Positions 37,051-45,926 of a DNA stretch of 64,000 nucleotides are shown here, piece after piece. Where the stretch lies: positions 124,001-188,000 of the forward strand of contig CAXBHL010000004.1 in NCBI GenBank assembly GCA_963975575.1, read 5' to 3'. Position 1 is the stretch's first letter. The number at the start of each line of letters is the position of its first letter. Source of the DNA: UBA6054 sp963975575 (lineage in GTDB: Bacteria > Planctomycetota > Phycisphaerae > Phycisphaerales > UBA1924). A model generated the notes under the pieces. The model saw only the letters and a program-made list of their open reading frames with translations, did no database searches and was not told the DNA's origin. Made by a program: the position numbers and the translations under genes.

Positions 37051-37989
37051 TCAGTCGGTCGGTCCGCCGTGCATCATCCAGCGGGCCAGGTCCGGTCCGA
37101 GTTCGGCCAGGGCGCGCTGCTCGTAGGCGGCCACGTCGGCGGGGGTGAGAGCGTCGCGCCAGCGCCCGTTGGTTCCCTTGTGGATGAACGACCCGCCGCC
37201 GCCGTCCCAGCACACGCCGCCGAGCGGGGCGGCCCGGGACGCGTTGGCCTTCATGTGGTCGAACGAGCAGTGGCGCACGATCCGGGGGAACGCATCCTCG
37301 TCGATGCCGATGTCGAGGAACGACGCGATGCGCCGGATCTGCCCGGGCAGGTCAGTCTTGAGATCGTTGTAGTGCAGGAGCATGATGTTGGGCAGGTGGC
37401 GGATCGCCCACCAGGTGCGCAGGTTCTCCCAGAACGACCAGAACGGGTGGCCGTCGCGTTCGAGCCAGGTCAGGAAGTAGGAGCGCGGGTCCGGGTCCGG
37501 CCTGTCCAGGGGCGGGCCCACACGACCGGGTGTGTCGTTGATGAGTTCGTAGAACAGCGCGTTGGCGGTGGTGTGGTGGTTGTGGAGGCTCCAGACGATG
37601 TCGCGTCCGTCGCGGGTGACGTAGATGTACCGGGCTTCCGGGCTGAACACGAGCGCGTCGACGGGCAGGTGCGTCTTGACAAAGCGCCGGTGGGCCTGGG
37701 CCTCGACGGCCGGCAGTTTGACCGCCCGCGGTGGGACGCGCAGGTCCAACCACGGCGAGATGTCGGCGACCGGCACGTCCGGATCGCCGCCGAAGATGAG
37801 CTGACCGACGACCTGCTGCGTCCAGGTCGTGCCGCTCTTGGCGTACGAGCCGATGATCACGTCGTCGTCGCGGAACTGAAAGTCGTTCCAGACGGTCGAG
37901 TCGAAGTGGTGGCTCTGGATCTCGCGCGTTTTCTTAGGCGGGGCGGGCGGCGGGGCGCCGGTCCCGGCCGGGGCGGTGTGGGTCGGCAT
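37051..37989 (-). CDS. PAPS-dependent sulfotransferase
   Basis: A 312-residue cytoplasmic sulfotransferase of Sulfotransfer_1 type. The 5'-phosphosulfate loop is SYAKSGTTWTQ (K51), the 3'-phosphate site is YVTRDGRDIVWSLHNH, and the C-terminal loop GGVCWDGGGGSFIHKGTNGR corresponds to the GxxGxxK region. It transfers sulfate from PAPS to an unknown alcohol or sugar; sulfated surface polysaccharide would fit the glycan genes in this window. The start at 37989 has CAGGAGAC upstream. It is divergent from the EEP gene at 38128. Confidence 0.9.
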   Translation of the reverse strand: MPTHTAPAGTGAPPPAPPKKTREIQSHHFDSTVWNDFQFRDDDVIIGSYAKSGTTWTQQVVGQLIFGGDPDVPVADISPWLDLRVPPRAVKLPAVEAQAHRRFVKTHLPVDALVFSPEARYIYVTRDGRDIVWSLHNHHTTANALFYELINDTPGRVGPPLDRPDPDPRSYFLTWLERDGHPFWSFWENLRTWWAIRHLPNIMLLHYNDLKTDLPGQIRRIASFLDIGIDEDAFPRIVRHCSFDHMKANASRAAPLGGVCWDGGGGSFIHKGTNGRWRDALTPADVAAYEQRALAELGPDLARWMMHGGPTD

Positions 37990-38127
37990 GTCCGTCTCCT
38001 GTGTGTGCCACATTGTGGACGGACCGCGCGCGAGCGGCCATGCCATCGCGGGGCTGATTTCGGGTGCGGTCGGGTTGTGTTGGGCGGGCGGCGCGAACAC
38101 CCGCCCGCAGGGGAACGTACGCCTGCG

Positions 38128-39171
38128 ATGTCCGAACCGGACCGCGTGCCGCGACGATCGGTCCGGCCCCTCGTGCGGGCCGGTTGCTGGCTGGTGATCG
38201 CGGGGGCCGTCGCGTGGCTCGGCTTCGGGCACTTCTGGCGGCACGACCCCGCGGACACGGGCCGGCTGGACGGCTGGCTCGCCTTCGCCGCGTTGTGCGG
38301 GCAGGCCTTCCGGTTTCATCTGGGCTTTGCGATCGCGGCGGCGCTGGTGGTGGCGCTGGTGGTCCGGGCCCGGCGGGCGGCGGTGCTGCTGGTGCTGCTG
38401 CTCATCCCCACGCTGGGGGCGCGGGCGGCCATGTACGGGCCGTGGCGCGGTCCGGCGGCCGACGCCGACGCGCCGGGCATCACCGTGTTCAGCGCCAACC
38501 TGCTGTACGGGCGTGGCGACTTCGGCGTGGTGATGGACCAGATCAGGGCGGCCGATCCGGACGTGATCCTCTTCCAGGAGTACACGCCCGCGTCGGCGGG
38601 GTACGAGGCGGCGCTGCGGGCGGCCTACCCCCACGCGTTGGTGTGGCCCCGGGAGGACGCGTTCGGGCAGGCGGTGTTCTCGCGTCTGCCCTTCGCCCGT
38701 GAGCCCGAGTTGTGGCATGGGCCGGTGGGCTCGGTGATCCCGCTGATCGCCTGCGAGGTGCTGGCCGACGGGTGGCGCGTGGCGGTCTGGAACGTGCACA
38801 CGCTGCCGCCGGTCGGGTCGCGGAACACCATCGAGCAGCGCCGGATGGTGGCCTGGATCGCGGCGCGGGCGACGCGGGCGCTGGGCGGGGCGGACCCGCC
38901 GGACGGGCTGGTGATCGCGGGTGATTTCAACGCTCCTTTCGGGACAAACCACCTGCGTGAGCTGGTCGAGGCCGGGCTCGGCGAGGCGCACGCGGCGGTG
39001 GGGACGGACGCTGGCTCGACCTGGCCGCGCCTGTGGTGGAAGCGGCATTTCCCGGGGATCCGCCTGGACCACGTGGTGTTCGGCGGGGGCTTGGCGCCGG
39101 TGTGGTCGGGGGTGGGGGACGACTTTGGGTCCGACCACCGCCCGGTGTCGGCGCGGTTTGTGTTCGAGTAG
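38128..39171 (+). CDS. Membrane-anchored EEP family hydrolase
   Basis: A 347-residue protein with three hydrophobic helices (about 18-105) and an intact EEP domain: Asn (FSANLLYGRGD), Glu (VILFQEYTP), His (AVWNVHTLPP), Asp-Asn (IAGDFNAPFG), and the final GSDHRPVSARF. The architecture matches DUF-type membrane EEP proteins thought to act outside the cytoplasm. The start at 38128 follows GGGGAACG. It shares domain order with the proteins at 2.3 and 32.7 kb. Its downstream side is the 1.1-kb gene-free region. Confidence 0.8.
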   Translation: MSEPDRVPRRSVRPLVRAGCWLVIAGAVAWLGFGHFWRHDPADTGRLDGWLAFAALCGQAFRFHLGFAIAAALVVALVVRARRAAVLLVLLLIPTLGARAAMYGPWRGPAADADAPGITVFSANLLYGRGDFGVVMDQIRAADPDVILFQEYTPASAGYEAALRAAYPHALVWPREDAFGQAVFSRLPFAREPELWHGPVGSVIPLIACEVLADGWRVAVWNVHTLPPVGSRNTIEQRRMVAWIAARATRALGGADPPDGLVIAGDFNAPFGTNHLRELVEAGLGEAHAAVGTDAGSTWPRLWWKRHFPGIRLDHVVFGGGLAPVWSGVGDDFGSDHRPVSARFVFE

Positions 39172-39229
39172 GCCGCGATTTTCAGCGGCGTCGCGGGCGG
39201 TCTGGCCGGGTTTGGGAAATGCGCGATCC

Positions 39230-39560
39230 GGGGCGCGGAACCGCCCGAAGGCGCTCTTCGTATGGCTTGGTGAGAGCCGATCGGTTCTCGCTGACCGGCC
39301 CCGATTCGGGGCGACAACTCCCGACGAACGAGTCTTGATGAGGTTGTTCGAGATTGCCGAGTGCGCGGGCCAGACCGCGTGATGTGTTCGGACGAGAGAG
39401 GGCGGAGAGAGAACATCGGCGGTCCCATGGAGCGTCCTGTGCGTGGGTGTGAGCCGCACGGAAACGCCGAGGACCTGCCGTATGCGCCGGCCGTGCGGTC
39501 CCCTGGGCGGCCGGCGCTTCGCAATGCGTGCCAGACGCCGGGTGGGTAGGACTTCTCGGA
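39230..39560 (+). ncRNA. Structured RNA element, copy 1 (candidate, unknown class)
   Basis: Hairpin P1 is GAGAGCC GATC GGTTCTC (39272-39289). After 8 nt comes hairpin P2, GCCCCG ATT CGGGGC (39298-39312). A variable region of ~220 nt leads to a 27-nt segment (39534-39560) that is identical in copy 2, with core GGGTGGGTAGGACTTCTCGG. Copy 2 preserves both hairpins with compensatory base changes. There is no credible protein in any frame. Strand is set by the terminator-like hairpin after copy 2 and by the downstream + strand operon, so it is an inference. Confidence 0.45.
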
Positions 39561-39734
39561 TGGTCTGGGAACGGCGGACGCCCGTTGCCTGTGCGGGCGG
39601 GCGAGCCGGCGCTGCGCGCCCGGGCCGTCGGGGAGAGAGACGCCCGGGGTACACCGCGCGGCGGCGTGCCGCCGAGGGCTGGCCGGGATCGCGTGTCCCG
39701 GCTGGCTCTGTCGGGCGACCCGACCCAACCATGC

Positions 39735-39767
39735 TCGCACAACCAAGTTCGCACAACCAAGTTCGCA
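39735..39767. repeat. Short tandem repeat (14-bp unit)
   Basis: Two exact copies of TCGCACAACCAAGT followed by a partial TCGCA, between the two structured elements. It is too short and too few for a CRISPR array. Confidence 0.85.
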
Positions 39768-39784
39768 GATCGTCCAGGGGGCTG

Positions 39785-40027
39785 GAACCGTCGAACCGGA
39801 CCCCCCGTATTCTGTGGTGGAGCCGATCGGCTCTGTTCGCCGCCCGCTTTCCGGGCACCAGTTCATTCCCATGACGCCCCGGGAAATCCGGCGGACGGGA
39901 TTGCAGGAAATCGCAGATCGATCGGTGGCCGTGTCATCGGCCTCGGCGCTTGCCGGGGAACCGGCGCAGGCCGCCGAGCTGGTTCGCACGCTGTGGCCTG
40001 GACGCCGGGTGGGTAGGACTTCTCGGA
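39785..40027 (+). ncRNA. Structured RNA element, copy 2 (candidate, unknown class)
   Basis: P1 is GGAGCC GATC GGCTCT (39819-39834). After 7 nt comes P2, GCCCG CTTTC CGGGC (39842-39856). A ~145-nt variable region is followed by the same 27-nt segment at 40001-40027. Relative to copy 1 a G-U pair in P1 becomes G-C, and P2 keeps pairing with different loop and stem length. The flanks also align (GAACCG before P1, and TTCGCA with a GGACGCC-type context before the 27-mer). It ends 23 nt before a terminator-like hairpin, ~285 nt upstream of mrpA. Confidence 0.45.
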
Positions 40028-40049
40028 CGCTCGCAGGCACGAAACGACA

Positions 40050-40088
40050 CGCGGACGGGTTCCGGAGAGAGGCCCGTCCGCGTTGTTG
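40050..40088 (+). terminator. Terminator-like hairpin between the structured element and mrpA
   Basis: A perfect 10-bp stem (CGCGGACGGG / CCCGTCCGCG) with a 13-nt loop, followed by TTGTTGTG. It would end an RNA containing copy 2, or act as an expression platform if the operon is transcribed through it. Confidence 0.55.
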
Positions 40089-40206
40089 TGCGCTGACTTC
40101 TTGGGCACTGAGATCATACCCCCAAGCACGATTCGTTCGAGTTCCCAATGGGGCAGTTGTGATGGGGGCTTTGGGCCATCCGTTCGCCCGCGAATCCGCC
40201 CGGGTG

Positions 40207-40215
40207 TGCTACCAT
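40207..40215 (+). promoter_or_regulatory. Candidate extended -10 promoter for the mrp operon
   Basis: TGCTACCAT (TGn plus TACCAT) lies ~98 nt upstream of the mrpA start. No -35 is evident. If real, the operon can be transcribed independently of the upstream structured elements. The remaining gap sequence up to 40312 shows nothing else. Confidence 0.35.
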
Positions 40216-40312
40216 TGCGGCCGTCCCGGGCGCGTTCGTGCGCCGGCACCGGGGCGTGTCCGACGCCCGCACGAGCACCTGCCTGGAGGTTCGCCCCGAC
40301 GGGGCTCCGTTG

Positions 40313-42634
40313 ATGATTCTCACCTCGGTCATGAGCCTGTTTGCCCTCGCGATCGTCGCGCCCCTGGTGGTGCGGCTGGCGGGTCGGCACGCGGGTTGGG
40401 TGTTGGCGACGGTGCCCGCCGGCTGGGCCGCGTGGTACGCCTCCCACATCGGCGCGATCGGCGCTGGGTCCGTGCTGCGGCCCGAGCGGCTGGTCTGGGT
40501 GGAATCGCTGGGCGTGGCGATCTCGTTCCGCCTGGACGGGCTGAGCCTGCTGTTCGCGCTGCTGGTCACGGGGGTGGGGGCGCTGGTGACGGTGTACGCG
40601 GCGGGGTACCTGGGCGGGCACGGGCACGCGGGCCGGTTCTTCGGCTTCCTGATCGCGTTCATGGCGTCCATGCTGGGGCTGGTGGTCAGTGACAACCTGA
40701 TCGGCATCTTCATCTTCTGGGAGCTGACCTCGGTCACCTCGTTCCTGCTGATCGGGTTCGGGCACGAGCGGGCGGCGGCGCGGAACGCGGCGCTGCAGGC
40801 GGTGATCGTCACGGGCCTGGGCGGGCTGGCGCTGCTGGCGGGTCTGATCCTGATGGGGCTGAGCGCGGGCACCTTCGAGTTCTCGGAGATGCTCGACCGG
40901 GGTGTGACGCTGGGCGACCACCCGCTGTACACACCGATCCTGGTCCTGGTGTGCCTGGGGGCGTTTACGAAGAGCGCGCAGGTGCCGTTCCATTTCTGGC
41001 TGCCCGGGGCCATGGAGGCCCCGGCCCCGGTCAGCGCGTACCTGCACTCGTCGACGATGGTCAAGGCGGGGGTGTTCCTGCTGGCCAAGTTCGGGCCGGT
41101 GCTCGGCGGGACGCCGGGCTGGGAGTGGGCGCTGCAGGCGGTGGGCGGCGTGACGATGGTCTACGGGGCGTTGCTGGCGGTGCGCTCGGTGTACTTCAAG
41201 CGGATCCTGGCGTTCACGACGGTCAGTTCGCTGGGCGCGATGGTGATGCTGCTGGGGGTGGGCGGCGCGGGACAGGCCGCGGCGATGGCCTTCCTGCTGG
41301 CCCACGCGATGTACAAGGGCACGCTGTTCATGGTGGCCGGCATCGTGGAGAAGCAGACCGGCACGAAGGACGTCGAGCGGCTGACCGGGCTGATGCGGGT
41401 CATGCCCGTGACCTTCGCGGCGGCGGCGCTGGGGGCGGCGTCGATGGCGGCCCTGCCCCCGTTCTTCGGGTTTGCGGCCAAGTACCTGATGAAATCGCCG
41501 CTGCAAGGCTCGGAGATGGAGACGGTCCTGGTCGGCGGGGTGCTCGTGTTCGGGCTGCTGATGACCACCGCGGCGCTGCTGGTCGCGTGGCGGCCGTTCG
41601 TTGGCACGCCGAACGAGACCGCCCGCGGCTCGTCTGAGGCGGGGGCCGCCCTGCTGCTCGGGCCCGTGGTGCTGGGCGTGGCCGGATTGGTGGCGGGTGT
41701 GGCGCCGGGCCTGTTCGCGCGGCCCCTGGCCGACGCGGCCACGCTGGCGGTGACTGGGGCGGCGTCCGATTCGGCGATGTCGGCGGTGAAACTCGTCAAG
41801 CTCTCGGTCCTGATCAGCGCGAGCTCGCTGGCGGTCGTGCTCGGCATCGGGCTGTTCGCGGGGCGCAGGGTGCTGCGCCGGGCGACGGGCTTCATGGACC
41901 GGCTCGATCCGGTGTCCGGCCCCGCGGTGTTCAGGGCGGGGCTCGACGCGGTGCTGGGCTACGGCGTGTGGCAGACGCGCGTCCTTCAGAACGGGTCGCT
42001 GAACACCTACATCCGCACGGTGATCTTCGGCTTCCTGGCGGTGGCGGGCGGGCTGTTCATCGGGCGCGTGACGCTGGCGGCGATCCTGCCCGAGCGTGAG
42101 CGGGTCTCGGTCCTGGGCATGATCCTGATCGTGCTGATGATCGTCTCGGCGATCGCGGCCACGCAGTTCCGCTACCGGCTGGCGGCCGTGGCGGCCCTCG
42201 GCGTGGCCGGGGTGGCGTCGGCGCTGATTTTCGTGTTCTACGGCGCGCCCGACGTGGCGATGACGCAGTTCGCGATCGAGACGCTGACGGTGCTGATCTT
42301 CGTGCTGGTCTTCTACCACCTGCCGCAGTTCACGAACTACACCACCCGCCTGCGCAAGTCGCTGGACTGGGGCGTGAGCGTGCTCTTCGGCGCCGTCATG
42401 GCCGCGCTCGTGCTGCTGACGGTCAACACGGACCTGGCGCCGGCGGTCTCGGGCTACTTCTCCGAGAACTCGTACCCCCTCGGCAAGGGGCGGAACATCG
42501 TCAACGTGATCATCGTGGATTTCCGCGCGGCGGACACCTTCGGCGAGCTGGTGGTGTTGGGCATCGCGGGCGTAGGGGTGGCGACGCTGCTGCGATCGAG
42601 GCAGAAGGCGGCCGCGGAAGGGGGCGCCGCATGA
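40313..42634 (+). CDS. mrpA: Na+/H+ antiporter subunit A (MrpA/MnhA)
   Basis: A 773-residue NuoL-like subunit with ~20 helices. The proton-channel glutamate lies in FIFWELTSVTSFLLIGF and the conserved Lys helix in HSSTMVKAGVFLLAKF. The C-terminal third is the MrpA-specific extension (DUF4040/MbhE-like; APDVAMTQFAIETLTVLIFVLVFY). It is normal length for MrpA. The ATG at 40313 is used (a TTG directly precedes it). It overlaps mrpB by ATGA (4 nt), which implies translational coupling in a seven-gene operon. Confidence 0.95.
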   Translation: MILTSVMSLFALAIVAPLVVRLAGRHAGWVLATVPAGWAAWYASHIGAIGAGSVLRPERLVWVESLGVAISFRLDGLSLLFALLVTGVGALVTVYAAGYLGGHGHAGRFFGFLIAFMASMLGLVVSDNLIGIFIFWELTSVTSFLLIGFGHERAAARNAALQAVIVTGLGGLALLAGLILMGLSAGTFEFSEMLDRGVTLGDHPLYTPILVLVCLGAFTKSAQVPFHFWLPGAMEAPAPVSAYLHSSTMVKAGVFLLAKFGPVLGGTPGWEWALQAVGGVTMVYGALLAVRSVYFKRILAFTTVSSLGAMVMLLGVGGAGQAAAMAFLLAHAMYKGTLFMVAGIVEKQTGTKDVERLTGLMRVMPVTFAAAALGAASMAALPPFFGFAAKYLMKSPLQGSEMETVLVGGVLVFGLLMTTAALLVAWRPFVGTPNETARGSSEAGAALLLGPVVLGVAGLVAGVAPGLFARPLADAATLAVTGAASDSAMSAVKLVKLSVLISASSLAVVLGIGLFAGRRVLRRATGFMDRLDPVSGPAVFRAGLDAVLGYGVWQTRVLQNGSLNTYIRTVIFGFLAVAGGLFIGRVTLAAILPERERVSVLGMILIVLMIVSAIAATQFRYRLAAVAALGVAGVASALIFVFYGAPDVAMTQFAIETLTVLIFVLVFYHLPQFTNYTTRLRKSLDWGVSVLFGAVMAALVLLTVNTDLAPAVSGYFSENSYPLGKGRNIVNVIIVDFRAADTFGELVVLGIAGVGVATLLRSRQKAAAEGGAA

Positions 42635-43053
42635 ACTCGGTGATCCTCCGGACGGGCACGGTGTTCCTGCTGCCGCTGCTGCTGCTGGTGTCGCTGGTGA
42701 TCCTGCTCCGCGGGCACAACGAGCCGGGAGGCGGGTTCGTGGGCGGGCTGACGGCCGCCACGGCGATGCTGCTGCACATGCTCGCCTTCGGCCCGGAGCA
42801 GTCCCGCCGGCTGCTGCCGGTCTCGCCCGAGAGCCTGATCGGCCTGGGGCTCCTGCTCGCCCTGATCTCGGGCCTGCCGGGCATGGTCCTCGGCGATCCG
42901 CTGTTCACCTCGGTGTGGTCGGAATTCGAGCCGATCAAGGGCGTGAAGTTCGGCACGCCGCTGGTGTTCGACGTGGGTGTCTACTTCACCGTGGCGGGGA
43001 CGGTCCTGCTGATGATCTTCGAGATCGCGGAGTACCGCGCGGAGCGCGTCTGA
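42631..43053 (+). CDS. mrpB: Na+/H+ antiporter subunit B (MrpB/MnhB)
   Basis: A 140-residue, four-helix subunit with the family signature LLRGHNEPGGGFVGGLTAA followed by GLLLALISGLPGMVLGDPLF. It starts inside the mrpA stop (ATGA) and its own stop overlaps the mrpC start (TGATG). It is part of the hetero-oligomeric Mrp cation/proton antiporter in the inner membrane. Confidence 0.95.
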   Translation: MNSVILRTGTVFLLPLLLLVSLVILLRGHNEPGGGFVGGLTAATAMLLHMLAFGPEQSRRLLPVSPESLIGLGLLLALISGLPGMVLGDPLFTSVWSEFEPIKGVKFGTPLVFDVGVYFTVAGTVLLMIFEIAEYRAERV

Positions 43054-43400
43054 TGCACACCCTGATGGCGATCACGATCGGTCTATTGTACGCGGCGGGG
43101 CTGTACATGATGCTGCGCCGCTCGATCATCAAGCTGCTGATCGGGCTCGTGCTGCTCAGCCACGCGTCGAACCTGCTGATCTTCACGGCGGCCGGGCTCT
43201 CGGAGGGTCGGCCCCCGCTCATCCGGCCGGGCGATCAGGGCATGCCCGGCCCGCACACCGACCCCCTGCCCCCGGCGCTGATCCTGACGGCCATCGTGAT
43301 CTCGTTCGCCATCCTCGCGTTCGCGGCCGTGCTGGTCAAGCGGGCGTACGAGGAGGCCGGCTGCGACGACCTGGACGAGATGAGGACCACGGACGCATGA
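43053..43400 (+). CDS. mrpC: Na+/H+ antiporter subunit C (MrpC/MnhC, NuoK-like)
   Basis: A 115-residue NuoK-like protein with three helices. Landmarks are LLYAAGLYMMLRRSIIKLLIG, LLSHASNLLIF and PPALILTAIVISFAILAFAA, which contain the conserved NuoK-type polar positions. The loop between helices 2 and 3 (GLSEGRPPLIRPGDQ) is characteristic of MrpC. It overlaps both neighbours by a few bases. Confidence 0.95.
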   Translation: MHTLMAITIGLLYAAGLYMMLRRSIIKLLIGLVLLSHASNLLIFTAAGLSEGRPPLIRPGDQGMPGPHTDPLPPALILTAIVISFAILAFAAVLVKRAYEEAGCDDLDEMRTTDA

Positions 43401-45022
43401 GCGACCACCTGCTCGCCATCCTGCCCGTGCTGCTGCCGATGACCGGCCTGGTGCTGTGCCTTGCGCTGTGGCGGGCCGTGGTGTTCCAGCGGGTGGTGAT
43501 GCTGTGCGTGGCCGGCTCGATGCTGGCCTCGGCGGTGGCGATCCTGGGGCGGACCTCGTCCGGCGGGGTGCTCGCCGCACGCCTGGGCGGCTGGCCCAGC
43601 CCGGTGGCGATCACCTTCGTGATCGATCAGACGTCCGCGATCATGGTGCTGCTCAACGCGATCGTGGCGTGCGCCGCGGCGGTGTACTCGCTGGGGGGGA
43701 TCGATCACCGGCGGGAGCGGTCGGCGTACTACGCGCTGCTGTGCGGGCTGTTCGCGGCGGTGTCGGGCTCGTTCGTCACCGCCGACCTGTTCAACCTGTA
43801 CGTGTGGTTCGAGGTCATGCTCATGTCCTCGTTCGTGCTGCTGGGCCTGGGCGGTCGCCGGTCGCAGATCGAGGGCGCGATCAAGTACGTCACGCTGAAC
43901 CTGATCAGCTCCACGCTGTTCCTGGCCGCGATCGGCCTGACCTACGCGATGCTGGGCACCCTGAACATGGCCCAGCTCGGCGAGCGCCTGGCGGCGGCGG
44001 ACAACCCGCAGCTGTTCACCCCGGTGGCGGCGGTGTTCCTGGTGGCGTTTGCGATCAAGTCCGCGGCGTTCCCGTTCTTCTACTGGCTGCCGGCGTCGTA
44101 CCACACCCCGCCGCCCGTGATCGCGGCCGTGTTCGCAGGCCTGCTCACCAAGGTGGGCGTGTACGTGATGATCCGGTTCTTCACGCTGCTGTTCCCCGCC
44201 ACGCACCCGGACGCCTCGCTGATCTACACGATCATCCTGTGGCTGGCCGGGCTGAGCATGATCACCGGCGTGCTTTCCGCCGCCGCCCAGATGAACATCC
44301 GGCGGATCCTCTCGTTCCACATCATCAGCCAGATCGGCTACATGCTGATGGGCCTGGGCATCGCGGGGGCGGTGCTCGCGCGGGCGGCCCGGGAGGGCGA
44401 CGCGGAGGGGGCGCTGGCGGCCGCCGGCACGCTGGCGATGACGGGCACGATCTTCTACATCCTCCACCACATCGTGGTCAAGGCGAACCTGTTCCTGGTG
44501 GCGGGCATCGTCGAGCGCCTGTGCGGCTCGGGCGACCTGGACAAGATCGGCGGGCTGTACGCCGCACGGCCGGGCCTGTCGGTGCTGTTCCTGGTGCCCG
44601 CGTTCTCGCTGGCGGGGATCCCGGTGCTGTCGGGCTTCTGGTCCAAGTTCGTGCTGGTGCGGGCGGGCCTGGAGGCGGGGGCTTACTGGATCGTGGCGGT
44701 GTCGCTGGCGGTCAGCGCGGTCACGCTGTTCTCGATGATCAAGATCTGGATGTACGCGTTCTGGAAGCCCGCGCCAGAGGGCGCGGCCCCCATCGGCGCG
44801 TGCGAGACGGGCACGATGGGATCGGTCCGCTGGCAGTACGCCGGCTCGGCCATGCTGGCCTGCGTGACGGTGGCCATCGGCCTGCTGGCCGGGCGTGCGA
44901 TCGGCCTGGGCGAGATCGGCGCCTTCCAGGTGCTCGACCGGGCAGCCTACAGCGACGCCGCCCTGGACCGGACCGGCGTGCGCCCCGGGCCGACCGGCGA
45001 CGAGGGGGAGGCCGCACCGTGA
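43397..45022 (+). CDS. mrpD: Na+/H+ antiporter subunit D (MrpD/MnhD)
   Basis: A 541-residue NuoM/N-like subunit with 14 helices. The key glutamate is in NLYVWFEVMLMSSFVLLGLG and the lysines in AIKSAAFPFFYWLPASYHTPPP and LLTKVGVYVMIRF. A late HHIVVKANLFLVAGI motif matches the family. It overlaps mrpC by 4 nt and mrpE by 4 nt. A Pro/Gly/Glu-rich C-terminal tail ends the protein. Confidence 0.95.
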   Translation: MSDHLLAILPVLLPMTGLVLCLALWRAVVFQRVVMLCVAGSMLASAVAILGRTSSGGVLAARLGGWPSPVAITFVIDQTSAIMVLLNAIVACAAAVYSLGGIDHRRERSAYYALLCGLFAAVSGSFVTADLFNLYVWFEVMLMSSFVLLGLGGRRSQIEGAIKYVTLNLISSTLFLAAIGLTYAMLGTLNMAQLGERLAAADNPQLFTPVAAVFLVAFAIKSAAFPFFYWLPASYHTPPPVIAAVFAGLLTKVGVYVMIRFFTLLFPATHPDASLIYTIILWLAGLSMITGVLSAAAQMNIRRILSFHIISQIGYMLMGLGIAGAVLARAAREGDAEGALAAAGTLAMTGTIFYILHHIVVKANLFLVAGIVERLCGSGDLDKIGGLYAARPGLSVLFLVPAFSLAGIPVLSGFWSKFVLVRAGLEAGAYWIVAVSLAVSAVTLFSMIKIWMYAFWKPAPEGAAPIGACETGTMGSVRWQYAGSAMLACVTVAIGLLAGRAIGLGEIGAFQVLDRAAYSDAALDRTGVRPGPTGDEGEAAP

Positions 45023-45513
45023 CGACCTTCGTGTGGAACATCCTGCTGGCGGTGATCTGGGCGATCGCGCTGGGCCCGATGACGCCTTTGAATCTTGTGG
45101 TCGGCTTCGTGGTGGGCTACCTGATGCTCGCGCTGGCGTGGCGCCTGGGGCTGAACTACCGCGACGATCAGAAGAACACAAACTACTTCCGCCGCGTGTT
45201 CCAGGTGATGTCTTTCCTCGTGTTCTTCACGCGGGAGATGATCATCGCCAACGTCCAGATGGCCTACTACACCCTCTCGCCGCTCTCGCGCCTGCGTCCG
45301 GGGATCGTCGTCATCCCGATCGAGGGCATGTCGAACCTGGAGATCACCACGCTGGCGAACCTGATCACGCTGACGCCGGGCACGCTTTCGCTGGACGTCA
45401 GCGACGACCACACGCAGCTGATGGTCCACTGCATGGACGCCTCCGACCCGGAGAAGATCGTCGCGGAGATCCGCAACGGCTTCCAGCGCCGCGTCAAGGA
45501 GCTGATGCGATGA
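45019..45513 (+). CDS. mrpE: Na+/H+ antiporter subunit E (MrpE/MnhE)
   Basis: A 164-residue subunit starting at GTG 45019, which overlaps the mrpD stop (GTGA). Two to three N-terminal helices are followed by the cytoplasmic domain with the MrpE motif ANLITLTPGTLSLDVSDD and then LMVHCMD. MrpE is needed for complex assembly. It overlaps mrpF by ATGA. Confidence 0.94.
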   Translation: MTTFVWNILLAVIWAIALGPMTPLNLVVGFVVGYLMLALAWRLGLNYRDDQKNTNYFRRVFQVMSFLVFFTREMIIANVQMAYYTLSPLSRLRPGIVVIPIEGMSNLEITTLANLITLTPGTLSLDVSDDHTQLMVHCMDASDPEKIVAEIRNGFQRRVKELMR

Positions 45514-45926
45514 GTGCCCCCGCGGAGCAGGTTGCCGAATCGCTGGTGCCCGAGGTGGTCGTGCGCGGCCACGCCGAGACCCCGCTGCTGGGCCTGCCGG
45601 TGTACGACATCGCGCTGATCCTGATCGGGGTGTGCATGCTCATGGCCACGCTCCGGCTGCTCAGGGGCCCCACGCTGGCCGACCGGGTGATCGCGCTGGA
45701 CCTGCTCGCGTTCTTCGCGGCCGGGGCGATCAGCATCGTGGCGATGGGGTCGCAGCGCCCCGAGCTGCTGATGGTCGCCATCGTGGTGGCCCTGCTGACC
45801 TTCATGAGCACGGCGGCCTTTGCGCTGTACATCGAGCGCCAGGGGCGCGAGGCCGAGGAGCACCGCGACGCGGCGGCCGCACCGTCCGATCCGCCGCCGG
45901 AAGGGGGGCCCGCCGATGCTCGCTGA
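45510..45926 (+). CDS. mrpF: Na+/H+ antiporter subunit F (MrpF/MnhF)
   Basis: A 138-residue, three-helix subunit. The core RLLRGPTLADRVIALDLLAF contains the conserved Asp implicated in ion passage in MrpF. An N-terminal ~25-residue hydrophilic extension (MSAPAEQVAESLVPEVVVRG) and a charged C-terminal tail make it longer than the usual ~90-95 residues. It overlaps mrpG by 11 nt. Confidence 0.94.
   Translation: MSAPAEQVAESLVPEVVVRGHAETPLLGLPVYDIALILIGVCMLMATLRLLRGPTLADRVIALDLLAFFAAGAISIVAMGSQRPELLMVAIVVALLTFMSTAAFALYIERQGREAEEHRDAAAAPSDPPPEGGPADAR

Noticed and set aside
39735..39767. Possible CRISPR repeat
   Set aside because: Only two adjacent 14-bp units without spacers and no cas gene in the window.
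37990..39858. N-terminal extension of the sulfotransferase frame
   Set aside because: The homologous protein starts at 37989 with a good ribosome site; the extension covers the divergent EEP gene and is not protein-like.
39230..40088. Assignment of the structured repeat to a known Na+ or Li+ riboswitch class
   Set aside because: The position before an Na+/H+ antiporter is suggestive, but I cannot match the sequence to any consensus I know, so the class is left open.
39863..42319. An 818-codon minus-strand frame over mrpA and the gene-free region
   Set aside because: It is low-complexity Arg/Gln/His sequence opposite a clear antiporter gene.
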